26,901 nt of DNA from Bacillota bacterium (GCA_023443345.1 JAEZUZ010000007.1:1-26901), one strand, 5' to 3'; shown: positions 1 through 10,392, numbered from the stretch's first letter. Notes: generated by a model not told the origin, from the letters alone. Made by a program: numbers and translations.

Positions 1-771
<771 letters not shown>

Positions 772-784
772 AAAGAGGTGTCCT

Positions 785-3700
785 GTGAAAGATTACAGTA
801 AAATAGATTCAATAAGAATAGGTTTAGCTTCACCAGAGACTATTGAGTCTTGGTCTTATGGAGAGGTTACTAAGCCTGAAACTATAAATTATAGAACTCT
901 TAAGCCAGAGAATGATGGTCTATTCTGTCAGAAAATATTTGGCCCTATGAAAAAAAGCGAGTGTTCTTGTGGTAAGTATAAAAAAACTCATACTTATGGC
1001 ATAGTTTGCGATAGATGTGGTGTTGAAATTACAGATCCAAAAGTAAGACGTGAAAGAATGGGGCACATCAAACTGGCAGCTCCAGTAAGCCATATTTGGT
1101 ATTTCAAAGGCATACCATCAAAAATGGGTATTCTCCTAGATATTTCTCCTAAGAAGTTAGAGAGAATTCTATATTTTGCTGCATATATTGTACTTGATGG
1201 TGGAGATACTCCTCTTACAAAGTACCAAATATTAGAAGAAGCAGATGTACAGGAATACAAAAAGAATTATAAAAATAGATTTAGAGTTGGAATGGGAGCT
1301 GAAGCTATAAAGGAGCTTCTAGAAGAACTAGATCTAGATGAACTAGCAAGAGAATTACAGGAAACCATTGAGACTAAGACAGGTTCAAGAAAGAAAAAAG
1401 CAATTAGAAGACTAGATGTAGTTGAAGCTTTTAGAAAATCTGGAAACAAGCCTGAATGGATGATTTTGGAAAATATTCCTGTTATTCCGCCAGATTTAAG
1501 ACCTATGGTTCAATTAGATGGTGGAAGATTTGCTGCTTCAGACTTAAATGATCTATATAGAAAAGTTATCAACAGAAATAATAGACTTAAAAAATTCTTA
1601 GAAATCAGAGCTTCTCAAGTAATGATAAAGAATGAAAAGAGAATGCTACAAGAAGCTGTTGATGCTTTAATCGACAATGGAAGACGTGGTAGACCAGTTA
1701 CTGGGCCTGGTAAGAGACCTTTAAAGAGCTTATCTGACATGTTAAAAGGTAAGCAAGGTAGATTTAGACAGAACTTGCTTGGTAAGAGAGTTGACTATTC
1801 AGGACGTAGCGTTATCGTTGTTGGTCCTGAACTTAAATTTCACCAATGTGGTCTTCCAAAGAAAATGGCATTAGAATTATTTAAGCCATTTGTAATAAAG
1901 GAATTAATAAAAAGAGAGAATAACTCTATACACAATGTAAATACTGCTAAGAGCTATATCGATAGAGAAGATCCAATAGTTTGGGATATAGTAGAGGATG
2001 TAATTAAAGAGCATCCAGTTTTGCTAAACCGTGCACCTACACTTCACAGACTTGGTATTCAAGCATTTGAGCCGGTTTTAGTTGAAGGAAAAGCTATTAA
2101 ACTTCACCCTCTTGCATGTACAGCTTATAATGCTGACTTTGATGGGGACCAAATGGCTGTTCATGTGCCTCTATCTATTGAAGCTCAGACAGAAGCAAAG
2201 TTTTTGATGTTATCTCCTAACAATATACTTGCTCCAAAAGATGGCAAGCCAATTACAACTCCTACTCAGGACATGATACTTGGAGTTTACTACTTGACAT
2301 TTGATGACTTGGAAGGTGAACCATTTGAGGCTAAAAATATCAAGCATGTCTATAAGGACTATGACGAAATGATTTTAGCTTATAAGAATAATACAATAAG
2401 TGTTCACGAGAGAGTTGGAGTAAGAGTTAGACTTGATAAAGAGGATTCTGGAAAGATAGTATATAGTACGGTTGGTAGATTTATACTCAATGATAAGATT
2501 CCTCAAGATTTAGGATTTGTAGATAGAGAAGTTGATAAATATTCTCTTGAAGTTGATAAACTCTGTGGAGGAAAGCAGCTAGAAGAAATAATAGCTAGAG
2601 CTTTTGAAGTTAAGGGCAATGCTATTACAGCTAAACTTTTAGATGATATTAAAGACCTAGGTTTTAAATATTCAACTAGAGCAGCTATTACAATAGCTAT
2701 TGATGACATGGTTGTTCCACCACAGAAACAGGAGTTAATCGACAAGGCACAGGAGAAGGTAGATCAAATAAACTCATTCTATAGAGAAGGGGTTCTATCT
2801 AACGAAGAAAGAACAGAAAAAGTTCTTGATATTTGGAAGCATACAAACGAAGAAGTTGGAGCTGCATTAGTTAAGAACTTAGATATGAAAAACAACCTTA
2901 AGATAATGTATCAATCTGGAGCTAGAGGTAGTGAGAATCAGATTAGACAGTTAGCTGGTATGCGTGGTCTTATGGCAAATGCTACTGGTAAAATTGTAGA
3001 AATCCCTATTCTATCTAACTTTAGAGAGGGACTTAGCATACTAGAGTACTTCATTTCTACAACAGGTTCAAGAAAGGGATCTGCAGATACATCACTTCGT
3101 ACAGCTGATGCTGGTCACTTGACAAGAAGGCTTGTAGATGTTGCTCAAGATGTAATAGTGGTTGAAGAAGATTGTGGAACTCAAGAAGGATTTGAAGTTT
3201 ACGAATTTAGCGAAAACATCGGAGGAATGAAGAAGGTTGTTGAAACTCTAGAGCAGAGACTTTATGGTAGATATCCTTTTGAAGATATATATGATAATAA
3301 TGGAAAATTACTTTGCTCTAAAGATCAGATTATAACTGAAACTCTAGCCAAGAAGATCGCAGCTTCTGGAATAGAAAGAGTTAAAGTTAGATCTGTATTA
3401 ACATGTAAGTGTCAACATGGGGTTTGCGCTAAGTGTTATGGATTAAATATGGCTGATGGAAAGCCTGTAAGTGTTGGAGAATCAGTTGGTATAATTGCTG
3501 CTCAATCAATTGGTGAGCCTGGAACTCAGCTTACTATGAGAACTTTCCACAGTGGTGGTGTTGCTGGTGAAGATATCACTCAGGGTCTTCCTAGGGTTGA
3601 AGAAATCTTTGAAACTAGAAAGCCAAAGGGACTTGCATTTATTTCTACTATTGATGGAGATGTAAGTTTTAGAGACAATGGTAAGAGAAAAGAAATCGTT

Positions 3701-4312
3701 GTCAGCAACGAAAATGAAGAAATTGCAACTAGAATAATATATGGATCAAAAGTAAGATTTGAAGAAGGTGACAAAGTTAAAAAAGGTGATCAATTAACTG
3801 ATGGAAGTCTATATCCTCAAGTAATTCTCAAGGTTATGGGAGTTAAATATGTAGAGGACTATATCATAAAAGAAATCCAAAAAGTTTATGAGTCACAAAA
3901 GGTTGGTATTAACGATAAGCACATCGAAATTATTGCTAAGCAGATGTTATCTAAGGTAGTTATTACTGACTCTGGAGATACAAACTTTGTAACTGGAAAT
4001 ATTGAAGATTACATGAGATTTTTAAAAGTAAATCAAGAAATGGAAGAACAGGGATTAAGACCAGCAGAAGCTGAGAGAATCATCCTTGGTATTACAAAGG
4101 CATCATTGTCTAATGATTCATTCCTTTCTGCAGCATCTTTCCAAGAGACAACAAGAGTTCTCACAGATGCTTCAATAAGAGGTAAGGTTGATAAATTAAC
4201 CGGACTAAAAGAGAATGTTATCGTTGGTAATAAACTTATTCCAGCAGGTACTGGTATAGCAACAGAGTTTGCTTCTGATAATGTGCCAACTCTTGACGAA
4301 AATATTGAATAG
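785..4312 (+). CDS. rpoC: RNA polymerase subunit beta'
   Basis: This is the beta' subunit, which carries the polymerase active site. The 1175 residues are the normal size for Firmicutes, which lack the large lineage insertions of proteobacteria. The N-terminal zinc finger uses C60, C62, C75 and C78. The catalytic NADFDGDQ motif places the magnesium-binding Asp residues at 451, 453 and 455. The second zinc site is C797, C874, C881 and C884. The start codon is GTG, preceded by AGAGGTG at suitable spacing. The gene ends in three successive in-frame stops, TAG TGA TAA (4310-4318). It is probably co-transcribed with rpoB and with the L7Ae-like gene 34 bases downstream. Confidence 0.99.
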   Translation: MKDYSKIDSIRIGLASPETIESWSYGEVTKPETINYRTLKPENDGLFCQKIFGPMKKSECSCGKYKKTHTYGIVCDRCGVEITDPKVRRERMGHIKLAAPVSHIWYFKGIPSKMGILLDISPKKLERILYFAAYIVLDGGDTPLTKYQILEEADVQEYKKNYKNRFRVGMGAEAIKELLEELDLDELARELQETIETKTGSRKKKAIRRLDVVEAFRKSGNKPEWMILENIPVIPPDLRPMVQLDGGRFAASDLNDLYRKVINRNNRLKKFLEIRASQVMIKNEKRMLQEAVDALIDNGRRGRPVTGPGKRPLKSLSDMLKGKQGRFRQNLLGKRVDYSGRSVIVVGPELKFHQCGLPKKMALELFKPFVIKELIKRENNSIHNVNTAKSYIDREDPIVWDIVEDVIKEHPVLLNRAPTLHRLGIQAFEPVLVEGKAIKLHPLACTAYNADFDGDQMAVHVPLSIEAQTEAKFLMLSPNNILAPKDGKPITTPTQDMILGVYYLTFDDLEGEPFEAKNIKHVYKDYDEMILAYKNNTISVHERVGVRVRLDKEDSGKIVYSTVGRFILNDKIPQDLGFVDREVDKYSLEVDKLCGGKQLEEIIARAFEVKGNAITAKLLDDIKDLGFKYSTRAAITIAIDDMVVPPQKQELIDKAQEKVDQINSFYREGVLSNEERTEKVLDIWKHTNEEVGAALVKNLDMKNNLKIMYQSGARGSENQIRQLAGMRGLMANATGKIVEIPILSNFREGLSILEYFISTTGSRKGSADTSLRTADAGHLTRRLVDVAQDVIVVEEDCGTQEGFEVYEFSENIGGMKKVVETLEQRLYGRYPFEDIYDNNGKLLCSKDQIITETLAKKIAASGIERVKVRSVLTCKCQHGVCAKCYGLNMADGKPVSVGESVGIIAAQSIGEPGTQLTMRTFHSGGVAGEDITQGLPRVEEIFETRKPKGLAFISTIDGDVSFRDNGKRKEIVVSNENEEIATRIIYGSKVRFEEGDKVKKGDQLTDGSLYPQVILKVMGVKYVEDYIIKEIQKVYESQKVGINDKHIEIIAKQMLSKVVITDSGDTNFVTGNIEDYMRFLKVNQEMEEQGLRPAEAERIILGITKASLSNDSFLSAASFQETTRVLTDASIRGKVDKLTGLKENVIVGNKLIPAGTGIATEFASDNVPTLDENIE

Positions 4313-4346
4313 TGATAAACTAAGAAGTCGTTAATAAGGAGCAAGT

Positions 4347-4592
4347 ATGTCATTACAAGAATTAAAAACAGGCAAGATTGCTGTTGGAATAAAACAATCT
4401 TCCAAGGCTGTTTTATCCGGTGAAGCTAAGAAAGTTTTCATAGCAAGTGATGCAGAAGTCTTTGTCATAAGAAACTTGTTACAACTTACAAAAGAATACA
4501 ATGTTCCTGTAGAAGATGTTGATACAATGAAAGAATTAGGACAGGCTTGTGGCATTAATATTAATGCTGCAAGTGCTGTTATATACAAATAA
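4347..4592 (+). CDS. ybxF: L7Ae-family kink-turn RNA-binding protein (YbxF-like)
   Basis: This 81-residue protein belongs to the L7Ae/L30e/S12e/Gadd45 family. Its position between rpoC and rpsL matches B. subtilis YbxF. Family members bind kink-turn RNA through an alpha-beta-alpha fold. The segment GEAKKVFIASDAE (about residues 25-37) is the RNA-contacting region, and PVEDVDTMKELGQACGI precedes the C-terminal strand. In bacteria these proteins are not essential ribosome components, and their physiological target is poorly defined. A strong AAGGAGC Shine-Dalgarno lies upstream. The family call is secure; the cellular role is inferred from homology and position. Confidence 0.93.
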   Translation: MSLQELKTGKIAVGIKQSSKAVLSGEAKKVFIASDAEVFVIRNLLQLTKEYNVPVEDVDTMKELGQACGININAASAVIYK

Positions 4593-4609
4593 TTTAGAAA
4601 GGAGCCGAT

Positions 4610-5017
4610 ATGCCTACGATTAATCAGTTAGTGCGTAAGGGGAGAAGTCAAAGTAAGAAGAAATCTTCTACTCCAGCTCTAGGTCGTACACTAAATACTA
4701 TCAGAAATCGTACAACAAAGTTAAATTCTCCTCAAAAGAGAGGCGTTTGTACTTCTGTTAAGACAGTTACACCTAAGAAACCTAATTCTGCCCTACGTAA
4801 AGTCGCTAGGGTTAGACTTACAAATGGAAATGAAGTTACAGCTTATATTCCAGGAGAAGGACACAACTTACAGGAACACAGCGTTGTTCTTATAAGAGGT
4901 GGAAGAGTTAGAGATATCCCTGGTGTGCGTTATCACATAATCCGTGGAGTTTTGGACACTGCAGGTGTTGCAAAGCGTAAACAGGGTCGCAGTAAGTATG
5001 GTGCAAAATCTAAATAG
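4610..5017 (+). CDS. rpsL: 30S ribosomal protein S12
   Basis: S12 lies at the decoding centre and contacts helices 18, 27 and 44 of 16S rRNA. At 135 residues it is longer than the E. coli protein because of an extra stretch near residues 25-40, as in Bacillus. The loop [11 protein letters not shown] puts conserved lysines at 56 and 57 (57 matches E. coli Lys43). The second loop reads GGRVRDIPG, so Arg101 replaces the usual Lys88 of E. coli numbering, while the Asp that is methylthiolated in E. coli is kept (102). Arg at this place is a known streptomycin-resistance substitution elsewhere. A 62-base spacer separates it from rpsG. Confidence 0.98.
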   Translation: MPTINQLVRKGRSQSKKKSSTPALGRTLNTIRNRTTKLNSPQKRGVCTSVKTVTPKKPNSALRKVARVRLTNGNEVTAYIPGEGHNLQEHSVVLIRGGRVRDIPGVRYHIIRGVLDTAGVAKRKQGRSKYGAKSK

Positions 5018-5034
5018 TACGTACCATCAATTAG

Positions 5035-5051
5035 GTTCAGTACCGATGAAC
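5035..5051 (+). promoter_or_regulatory. Small hairpin in the rpsL-rpsG spacer
   Basis: GTTCA (5035-5039) and TGAAC (5047-5051) can pair around a 7-base loop. The spacer also repeats GTACC at 5021 and 5040. In E. coli, S7 represses its operon by binding the S12-S7 intercistronic RNA, so a structured spacer would fit. The stem is only 5 bp in AT-rich DNA and could be chance. Confidence 0.25.
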
Positions 5052-5079
5052 AAATAAATTTTTTAAGGAGGGAAGTCAC

Positions 5080-5550
5080 GTGCCAAGAAAAGGTAATGTC
5101 CCAAAAAGGGAAGTATTAAATGATCCTATATACGGTTCAAAAGTGATCACAAAACTGATCAATAATATAATGCTTGACGGAAAGAAGGGTACAGCTCAAA
5201 GCATAGTATATGATGCATTAAAAGAAGTTGAAGAAAAGACAAATAAAAATGCATTAGAAGCTTTCAATGAAGCTATGCAAAATGTAATGCCTTCTGTTGA
5301 AGTTAAAGCACGCCGTATCGGTGGAGCTAACTACCAAGTACCGGTAGAAGTTCGCCCAGAGAGAAGACAAACTCTAGGATTACGTTGGCTTGTAACTAAT
5401 GCACGTAATCGTAAAGAGAGAACTATGAAGTCTAAGTTAGCTGCTGAGATTATTGATGCTATCAATAATACAGGTCAGACAGTTAAGAAAAAAGAAGACG
5501 TACATCGTATGGCTGAAGCTAACCAAGCTTTTGCTCATTTCAAATATTAA
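5080..5550 (+). CDS. rpsG: 30S ribosomal protein S7
   Basis: S7 is a primary assembly protein of the 30S head. It binds the 3' major domain of 16S rRNA and lies near the E site. The 156 residues match the usual bacterial length. The N-terminus [20 protein letters not shown] and the block [16 protein letters not shown] are characteristic. The start codon is GTG, placed by AAGGAGGG about 7 bases upstream. It sits in the str cluster between rpsL and fusA. S7 commonly acts as an autoregulator of this cluster, but no clear target is visible beyond the weak spacer hairpin. Confidence 0.98.
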   Translation: MPRKGNVPKREVLNDPIYGSKVITKLINNIMLDGKKGTAQSIVYDALKEVEEKTNKNALEAFNEAMQNVMPSVEVKARRIGGANYQVPVEVRPERRQTLGLRWLVTNARNRKERTMKSKLAAEIIDAINNTGQTVKKKEDVHRMAEANQAFAHFKY

Positions 5551-5574
5551 GAACAAAAAGAAAGGAAGTAGAAG

Positions 5575-7638
5575 ATGCCAAGAGCTCATTCTCTTGCAAA
5601 TACTAGAAATATAGGTATTATGGCACATATTGATGCCGGCAAGACAACTACTACAGAGCGTATTCTTTTCTATACAGGTATCAACTATAAGATAGGAGAT
5701 ACACATGAAGGTTCAGCTACAATGGACTGGATGGAACAAGAAAAGGAACGTGGTATCACAATTACATCTGCTGCTACTACAGCAACTTGGAAGAATTGTT
5801 CAATAAATATTATTGACACTCCAGGACACGTTGACTTTACTGTAGAAGTTGAACGTTCTTTACGTGTTCTTGATGGAGCAGTAGCTGTATTTTGTGCTAA
5901 GGGAGGCGTTGAGCCTCAATCTGAAACTGTTTGGAGACAGGCAGACAGATATGGTGTTCCTAGAATAGCTTTTGTCAACAAAATGGATATAACAGGTGCG
6001 AACTTTTTCCGTGTAGTTGACCAAATAGTTACAAAACTAGGTGCTTCACCAGTTCCTCTTCAGTTGCCAATAGGTAAGGAAGATACATTTGAAGGAATTA
6101 TCGATCTTATTAATATGAAGTCTCTAGTTTACAAAGACGATAAGGGACTTGAAATTATTGAAGGAGATATTCCGGCTGAATATGTAGATCAAGCTGAAGA
6201 GTATAGAGAAAAATTAGTTGAAAGCGTAGCTGAAACTGATGAAACATTGATGGAAAAATATCTTGATGGTCAAGAATTAACAGTAGAAGAACTTAAAAAG
6301 GGTATAAGAAACGCAACAATAAATAACCTTATTATTCCAGTTCTTTGTGGTACTGCTTATAAAAACAAGGGTGTTCAACCACTTCTTGATGCAGTAGTTG
6401 AATATATGCCTTCACCACTTGATATTCCAGCTATAAAGGGATTTGATGCTAAGACAGGTGAAGAAATTTCTAAACCTGCTTCAGATGAAGAATCTTTTGC
6501 AGCATTGGCATTTAAGATTATGACTGACCCATATGTTGGTAAGTTAGCATTCTTCCGTGTATACTCAGGTGTACTTAAGAGTGGAAGTTATGTAATGAAC
6601 TCAACTAAGGGCAAAAAAGAACGTATTGGTCGTATTCTAAGAATGCATGCTAACCATAGAACAGAAGTTGATGAAGTTTATTCAGGTGAAATTGCTGCTG
6701 CTGTTGGTCTAAAAGACACAACAACAGGTGATACACTATGTAGTGAGCAAAGTCAAGTTATTCTTGAATCTATGGAATTCCCAGAGCCTGTTATCGAGGT
6801 TGCTATTGAACCTAAGACAAGAGCAGGGCAGGAAAAGATGGGTATTGCTCTAGCTAAGCTAGCTGAAGAAGATCCAACATTTAGAACATATACAAATAAC
6901 GAAACAGGACAGGTTATTATAAGTGGTATGGGTGAGCTTCACCTAGAAATCATCGTTGACCGTCTTTTAAGAGAATTTAAAGTAGAAGCTAATATTGGAG
7001 CTCCTCAGGTTGCTTACAAAGAGACTATCAAGAAAGATATCTCTGTAGAAGAAAAATATTCAAGACAGTCTGGTGGTCGCGGACAATATGGACATGTTAA
7101 AATTAATGTTCGTAAGGGAGAACCAGGAACTGGGTATAAATTTATCGATGCAATTAGACAGGGTGCTATTCCTAAAGAATACATCCCTGCTGTTGATGCA
7201 GGTATACAAGAAGCTATGCAGTCTGGTGTACTTGGAGGATATGAAGTTGTTGATGTTGAAGTTGAACTTTATGATGGAAGTTTCCACGAAGTCGACTCAT
7301 CAGAAATGGCTTTCAAAATCGCTGGATCAATGGCTATTAAAAAAGCACTTACTCAAGCAGGAAGTACTTTACTTGAGCCAATGATGAAAGTTGAAGTTAC
7401 TGTTCCAGATGAGTACCTTGGTGAGGTAATGGGTGACATTAGTTCAAGAAGAGGACACTTAGAAGGAATGGAAGCTGAAGGCGGATTACAAATAATTAGA
7501 GCATTTGTTCCACTGGGAGAAATGTTCGGTTATGCAACAGATCTACGTTCAAAATCTCAAGGACGTGGAACATATACAATGCAATTTGACCACTATGCAG
7601 TGGTACCAGAATCTATCGCAGAAAAGGTAGTTAAATAA
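5575..7638 (+). CDS. fusA: Elongation factor G
   Basis: EF-G is the GTPase that drives tRNA-mRNA translocation and, with RRF, ribosome recycling. At 687 residues it has full five-domain length. The P-loop AHIDAGKT is at 17-24, DTPGH at 81-85 and NKMD at 135-138. Domain IV is recognisable from [10 protein letters not shown], and the C-terminal domain ends in [10 protein letters not shown]. It is located between rpsG and tuf in the classic str order, and its stop codon is fused to the tuf Shine-Dalgarno (TAAGGAGG). I see no truncation or odd insertion. Confidence 0.99.
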   Translation: MPRAHSLANTRNIGIMAHIDAGKTTTTERILFYTGINYKIGDTHEGSATMDWMEQEKERGITITSAATTATWKNCSINIIDTPGHVDFTVEVERSLRVLDGAVAVFCAKGGVEPQSETVWRQADRYGVPRIAFVNKMDITGANFFRVVDQIVTKLGASPVPLQLPIGKEDTFEGIIDLINMKSLVYKDDKGLEIIEGDIPAEYVDQAEEYREKLVESVAETDETLMEKYLDGQELTVEELKKGIRNATINNLIIPVLCGTAYKNKGVQPLLDAVVEYMPSPLDIPAIKGFDAKTGEEISKPASDEESFAALAFKIMTDPYVGKLAFFRVYSGVLKSGSYVMNSTKGKKERIGRILRMHANHRTEVDEVYSGEIAAAVGLKDTTTGDTLCSEQSQVILESMEFPEPVIEVAIEPKTRAGQEKMGIALAKLAEEDPTFRTYTNNETGQVIISGMGELHLEIIVDRLLREFKVEANIGAPQVAYKETIKKDISVEEKYSRQSGGRGQYGHVKINVRKGEPGTGYKFIDAIRQGAIPKEYIPAVDAGIQEAMQSGVLGGYEVVDVEVELYDGSFHEVDSSEMAFKIAGSMAIKKALTQAGSTLLEPMMKVEVTVPDEYLGEVMGDISSRRGHLEGMEAEGGLQIIRAFVPLGEMFGYATDLRSKSQGRGTYTMQFDHYAVVPESIAEKVVK

Positions 7639-7648
7639 GGAGGAACAA

Positions 7649-8836
7649 ATGGCTAAAACTTTTGACCGTAGTAAAGCACACGTAAATATTGGTACAATTG
7701 GTCACGTTGACCACGGTAAGACAACTTTAACAGCAGCTATCAGTAAAGTTCTTCACGAACGTTATGGCGTTGGTGAAACAACAGATTTTGATAAGATTGA
7801 CAAGGCTCCAGAAGAAAAGGAGAGAGGAATTACAATCAACGCTGCTCACATTGAATATGAAACACCTAACAGACACTATGCACACGTTGACTGTCCAGGC
7901 CACGCTGACTATGTTAAGAACATGATCACAGGTGCTGCTCAGATGGATGGTTCAATCCTAGTTGTTTCTGCAGCTGATGGTGCGATGCCTCAAACTCGTG
8001 AGCACATTCTTCTATCTCGTCAAGTTGGTGTTCCATACATCGTTGTATTCATGAACAAATGTGACATGGTTGAAGATGAAGAATTATTAGAACTAGTTGA
8101 AATGGAAATCAGAGATCTTCTAAATGAATATGATTTCCCTGGTGATGATACTCCAATCATTAAGGGTTCTGCTCTTAAGGCTCTAAATGACCCAGCAAGT
8201 GAGTGGGGAGATAGAATTATCGAATTATTCGAAATTATCGATGAGTATATCCCAGAGCCAGATCGTGATACAGAAAAGCCATTCCTAATGCCAGTTGAAG
8301 ACGTTATGACAATCACAGGTAGAGGAACAGTTGCTACAGGTCGTATCGAGCGTGGTATCATCAAGCTTCAAGAAGAAGTTGAAATCGTAGGTCTTGGAGA
8401 AACAAGAAAATCAGTAGTAACAGGTATCGAAATGTTCCGTAAGTCACTAGATCAAGGTATGGCTGGTGATAACGCTGGTATCCTACTACGTGGTGTTCAA
8501 AGAGATCAAATTCAAAGAGGACAAGTACTTGCAAAACCAGGTTCAATCACACCTCATACAAAGTTTATTGCTCAAGTATACGTTCTTAAAAAAGAAGAAG
8601 GTGGACGTCATACACCATTCCTACCAGGATATCGTCCTCAATTCTTCTTCAGAACAACTGACGTTACAGGTACAATTCAATTCCCTAATGGACAAGAAAT
8701 GTGCGTTCCAGGAGATAACATCGAAATGGAAATCGAACTAATCTACCCAATCGCTATCGAAGAAGGACTAAAGTTCTCAATTCGTGAAGGTGGTAGAACA
8801 GTTGGAGCTGGTTCAGTTACTAAGATTATAGAGTAA
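7649..8836 (+). CDS. tuf: Elongation factor Tu
   Basis: EF-Tu delivers aminoacyl-tRNA to the ribosomal A site as a GTP complex. The protein has 395 residues, a normal length. GHVDHGKT is at 18-25, the switch I sequence RGITI at about 59-63, DCPGH at 81-85 with the catalytic His85, and NKCD at 136-139. Domains 2 and 3 follow without gaps, ending in [13 protein letters not shown]. Strong codon bias is visible, as expected of one of the most abundant proteins. It is the last gene of the str cluster and is followed at once by an intrinsic terminator. A second tuf copy elsewhere cannot be excluded. Confidence 0.99.
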   Translation: MAKTFDRSKAHVNIGTIGHVDHGKTTLTAAISKVLHERYGVGETTDFDKIDKAPEEKERGITINAAHIEYETPNRHYAHVDCPGHADYVKNMITGAAQMDGSILVVSAADGAMPQTREHILLSRQVGVPYIVVFMNKCDMVEDEELLELVEMEIRDLLNEYDFPGDDTPIIKGSALKALNDPASEWGDRIIELFEIIDEYIPEPDRDTEKPFLMPVEDVMTITGRGTVATGRIERGIIKLQEEVEIVGLGETRKSVVTGIEMFRKSLDQGMAGDNAGILLRGVQRDQIQRGQVLAKPGSITPHTKFIAQVYVLKKEEGGRHTPFLPGYRPQFFFRTTDVTGTIQFPNGQEMCVPGDNIEMEIELIYPIAIEEGLKFSIREGGRTVGAGSVTKIIE

Positions 8837-8844
8837 TTAAATAT

Positions 8845-8870
8845 AAGGGTGGCTATATGCCACCTTTTTT
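8845..8870 (+). terminator. Intrinsic terminator after tuf
   Basis: GGTGGC (8848-8853) pairs with GCCACC (8859-8864) around a TATAT loop, extendable by a G-U and two A-U pairs at the base, and is followed by six T (8865-8870). It should end most str-operon transcripts. The next gene's Shine-Dalgarno starts only a few bases later, so some readthrough is probably used. Confidence 0.9.
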
Positions 8871-8885
8871 ATTAGAGGAATAACT

Positions 8886-9848
8886 ATGAAAAAATTTTTG
8901 ATTTTAATTTTATTATCTATTTTTATTTTTACATCATGTAGCAATAATAATGACAAAAATAAGCCATTTGCAGTAGAAGAAATAGAAAAGCTATCACATA
9001 AAGGAAATATAAAAATAGAAAATTTAAGTTATGACAACGGAAACATTCACTTTAGTATAAAAAATGATAGCGATGTCTACTTAAGAGATATTACTTTTTA
9101 TATACTTGCATTTGATCAAAATAAGCTTCCTGTTTATATTGCAGATAACGAAGTAGCTCAAATAAACGCCAATAATATTGATGTATTACCTAATCAGGAA
9201 TACAAGCCAGAAAGTCCTATAAAAATTTTTGGAGGTAATTTTGGCATTAAATATATCTATGGAATTGTAGAAGATGCAAAGGGCACAAATGGAGAAGAGT
9301 ATAGAAATCCATATGCAAAATACATAGTAGACTATTATCAAAAATATATAGATGAAGAAGAATTTTTTGAATCTATAAATTCTCAGATTAAGGATACAAC
9401 TTTTACGAGTAAGTTTAATGAAGAAGAATTTGACAAAAGTGTTTCTGAATTAAATTCTAAATTAGAAGAAGAGCAGTATTCAATAGAAAGCTTAGAGCTA
9501 TATTCACAAAGTGATGCCTTTAAAGATAGATTCCCAGATGTAATAAAAGCAAAAGTTGACAAAGACTATAATGAAATTACTATAGGAATATGTGCTTGGG
9601 GAAAAAATAACTTTCCAAAGTATATGGACTTTATAAAGGATGGAGATAAATCTTTTTATATTGAAAAAACTTTTAAAAAGGGAGAAGACCTGTATTTTCC
9701 GCTTAAAAATACAATTAAGGAACTAGGTGAAGATTTAACTCAATATAGAGCCATAGTTGTAAAAGCGGTTGATGAAGACGGTAAAATTTATACAAACAAA
9801 AATGTGGCAAAATTTAGAGAAATATATGAGGGAAAATTAATAAAATAA
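8886..9848 (+). CDS. Predicted lipoprotein with duplicated domain, function unknown
   Basis: I do not recognise this gene by name. Residues 1-17 form a lipoprotein signal peptide (MKKF, a Leu/Ile/Phe core, then FTSC), with Cys18 the predicted lipidated residue, so the 320-residue product should sit on the outer face of the membrane. Two stretches resemble each other: about 41-150 and 218-315. YILAFDQNKLPVY (72-84) lines up without gaps with GICAWGKNNFPKY (234-246), and GIVEDAKGTNGEEYRNP (from 126) matches AIVVKAVDEDGKIYTN (from 289). A charged linker lies between them. The first copy recalls FxLYD/DUF5780-like beta-sandwich domains, which is only an impression. Codon use is richer in AAA and ATA than in neighbouring genes. 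It starts 15 bases after the tuf terminator. Confidence 0.85.
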   Translation: MKKFLILILLSIFIFTSCSNNNDKNKPFAVEEIEKLSHKGNIKIENLSYDNGNIHFSIKNDSDVYLRDITFYILAFDQNKLPVYIADNEVAQINANNIDVLPNQEYKPESPIKIFGGNFGIKYIYGIVEDAKGTNGEEYRNPYAKYIVDYYQKYIDEEEFFESINSQIKDTTFTSKFNEEEFDKSVSELNSKLEEEQYSIESLELYSQSDAFKDRFPDVIKAKVDKDYNEITIGICAWGKNNFPKYMDFIKDGDKSFYIEKTFKKGEDLYFPLKNTIKELGEDLTQYRAIVVKAVDEDGKIYTNKNVAKFREIYEGKLIK

Positions 9849-9872
9849 TTTTCTGAAATTTTAATAAAATGC

Positions 9873-9901
9873 TTGACATAACAATATTTATAAGTTAAAC
9901 T
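9873..9901 (+). promoter_or_regulatory. Sigma-A-type promoter for the S10 cluster
   Basis: A perfect TTGACA (9873-9878) is followed after 17 bases by TAAACT (9896-9901), which matches 4 of 6 positions of TATAAT. Transcription would start near 9908, about 125 bases before rpsJ. It is the only good promoter-like sequence found by eye in the larger gaps, and it is where an S10-operon promoter would be expected. Confidence 0.75.
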
Positions 9902-9907
9902 ACATAA

Positions 9908-10032
9908 GTACCTGTGTGTAGATATGTAAAGGTTACCTACTTCCGGGACAATTTTACATGGAGCACCTCTTAAAGAGAAATGGGTAAATACTATAGACAC
10001 ACCAGTTGCGGTGTGCAATAAATGGAGGAAAT
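9908..10032 (+). promoter_or_regulatory. Structured 5' leader of the S10 operon
   Basis: The leader holds two hairpins. In the first, ATGTAAAG (9924-9931) pairs with TTTTACAT (9952-9959). In the second, CACACC (9998-10003) pairs with GGTGTG (10010-10015). The second can be replaced by pairing of TGTGTGT near 9912-9918 with ACACACCA, which would open it. CTTCC (about 9940-9944) or CCTCT (9966-9970) could also cover the rpsJ Shine-Dalgarno GGAGG (10024-10028). This looks like an autoregulatory leader. The usual regulator of S10 operons is L4 in E. coli and possibly here, but no family match was tested. Confidence 0.5.
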
Positions 10033-10341
10033 ATGCAACACAAATTAAGAATTCGTCTTAAGTCATTTGATCACAAGAGCTTAGATCAAACAGCTAAGAA
10101 AATTGTGGAAACAGCCATTCTTACTGAAGGTATTAAGGTGGTAGGTCCAATTCCGCTTCCAACAAAGAAGGAAGTGATTACAATTATCAGACCTGTTCAC
10201 AAATACAAGAAGTCACGTGAGCAATTCGAAATTAGGACTCACAAGAGATTGATAGAGATTATAAATCCTACAAAGCAAGTAATCGAATCTTTTAAGAACT
10301 TAGACTTACCTGCTGGTGTAGAGATTGAGATTAAACGCTAA
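10033..10341 (+). CDS. rpsJ: 30S ribosomal protein S10
   Basis: S10 is a 30S head protein that also serves as NusE in transcription antitermination. The chosen ATG follows GGAGGAA and gives 102 residues starting [19 protein letters not shown], the standard N-terminus. An upstream in-frame TTG at 10006 would add nine residues lying inside the leader hairpin and is rejected. The block GPIPLPTKK and the His-rich [14 protein letters not shown] are typical. It is the first gene of the S10 cluster, with its own promoter and leader. Confidence 0.98.
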   Translation: MQHKLRIRLKSFDHKSLDQTAKKIVETAILTEGIKVVGPIPLPTKKEVITIIRPVHKYKKSREQFEIRTHKRLIEIINPTKQVIESFKNLDLPAGVEIEIKR

Positions 10342-10356
10342 TCTTAATTTTAGTAC

Positions 10357-10370
10357 GATTGGTAACAATC
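10357..10370 (+). promoter_or_regulatory. GNRA-capped hairpin between rpsJ and rplC
   Basis: GATTG (10357-10361) and CAATC (10366-10370) enclose GTAA, a GNRA tetraloop sequence. The stem has 5 bp and lies about 13 bases before the rplC Shine-Dalgarno. No U tract follows, so it is not a terminator. It may be a protein-binding or mRNA-processing signal, or chance. Confidence 0.3.
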
Positions 10371-10392
10371 CGCTGTAATTTTAGGAGGAAAA

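Noticed and set aside
7073..7384. Long alternate-frame open stretches inside fusA and other genes (both strands)
   Set aside because: They are shadows of strongly coding, conserved genes, lack ribosome binding sites, and have no recognisable protein features.
8802..8830. TTGGAG plus an AT-rich -10-like site at the end of tuf as a promoter for the lipoprotein
   Set aside because: With a 17-base spacing the -10 would be ATTATA, a poor match, and the best hexamer is 19 bases away; it also lies upstream of the terminator. Chance in AT-rich DNA.
9931..9939. AGGTTACCT near-palindrome in the S10 leader as a protein-binding operator
   Set aside because: The arms are too short with a one-base centre, and it lies downstream of the promoter inside a stronger RNA stem.
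10006..10032. Upstream TTG start that would extend S10 by nine residues
   Set aside because: It lies inside the leader hairpin, has no Shine-Dalgarno, and the ATG at 10033 follows GGAGGAA and gives the standard S10 N-terminus.
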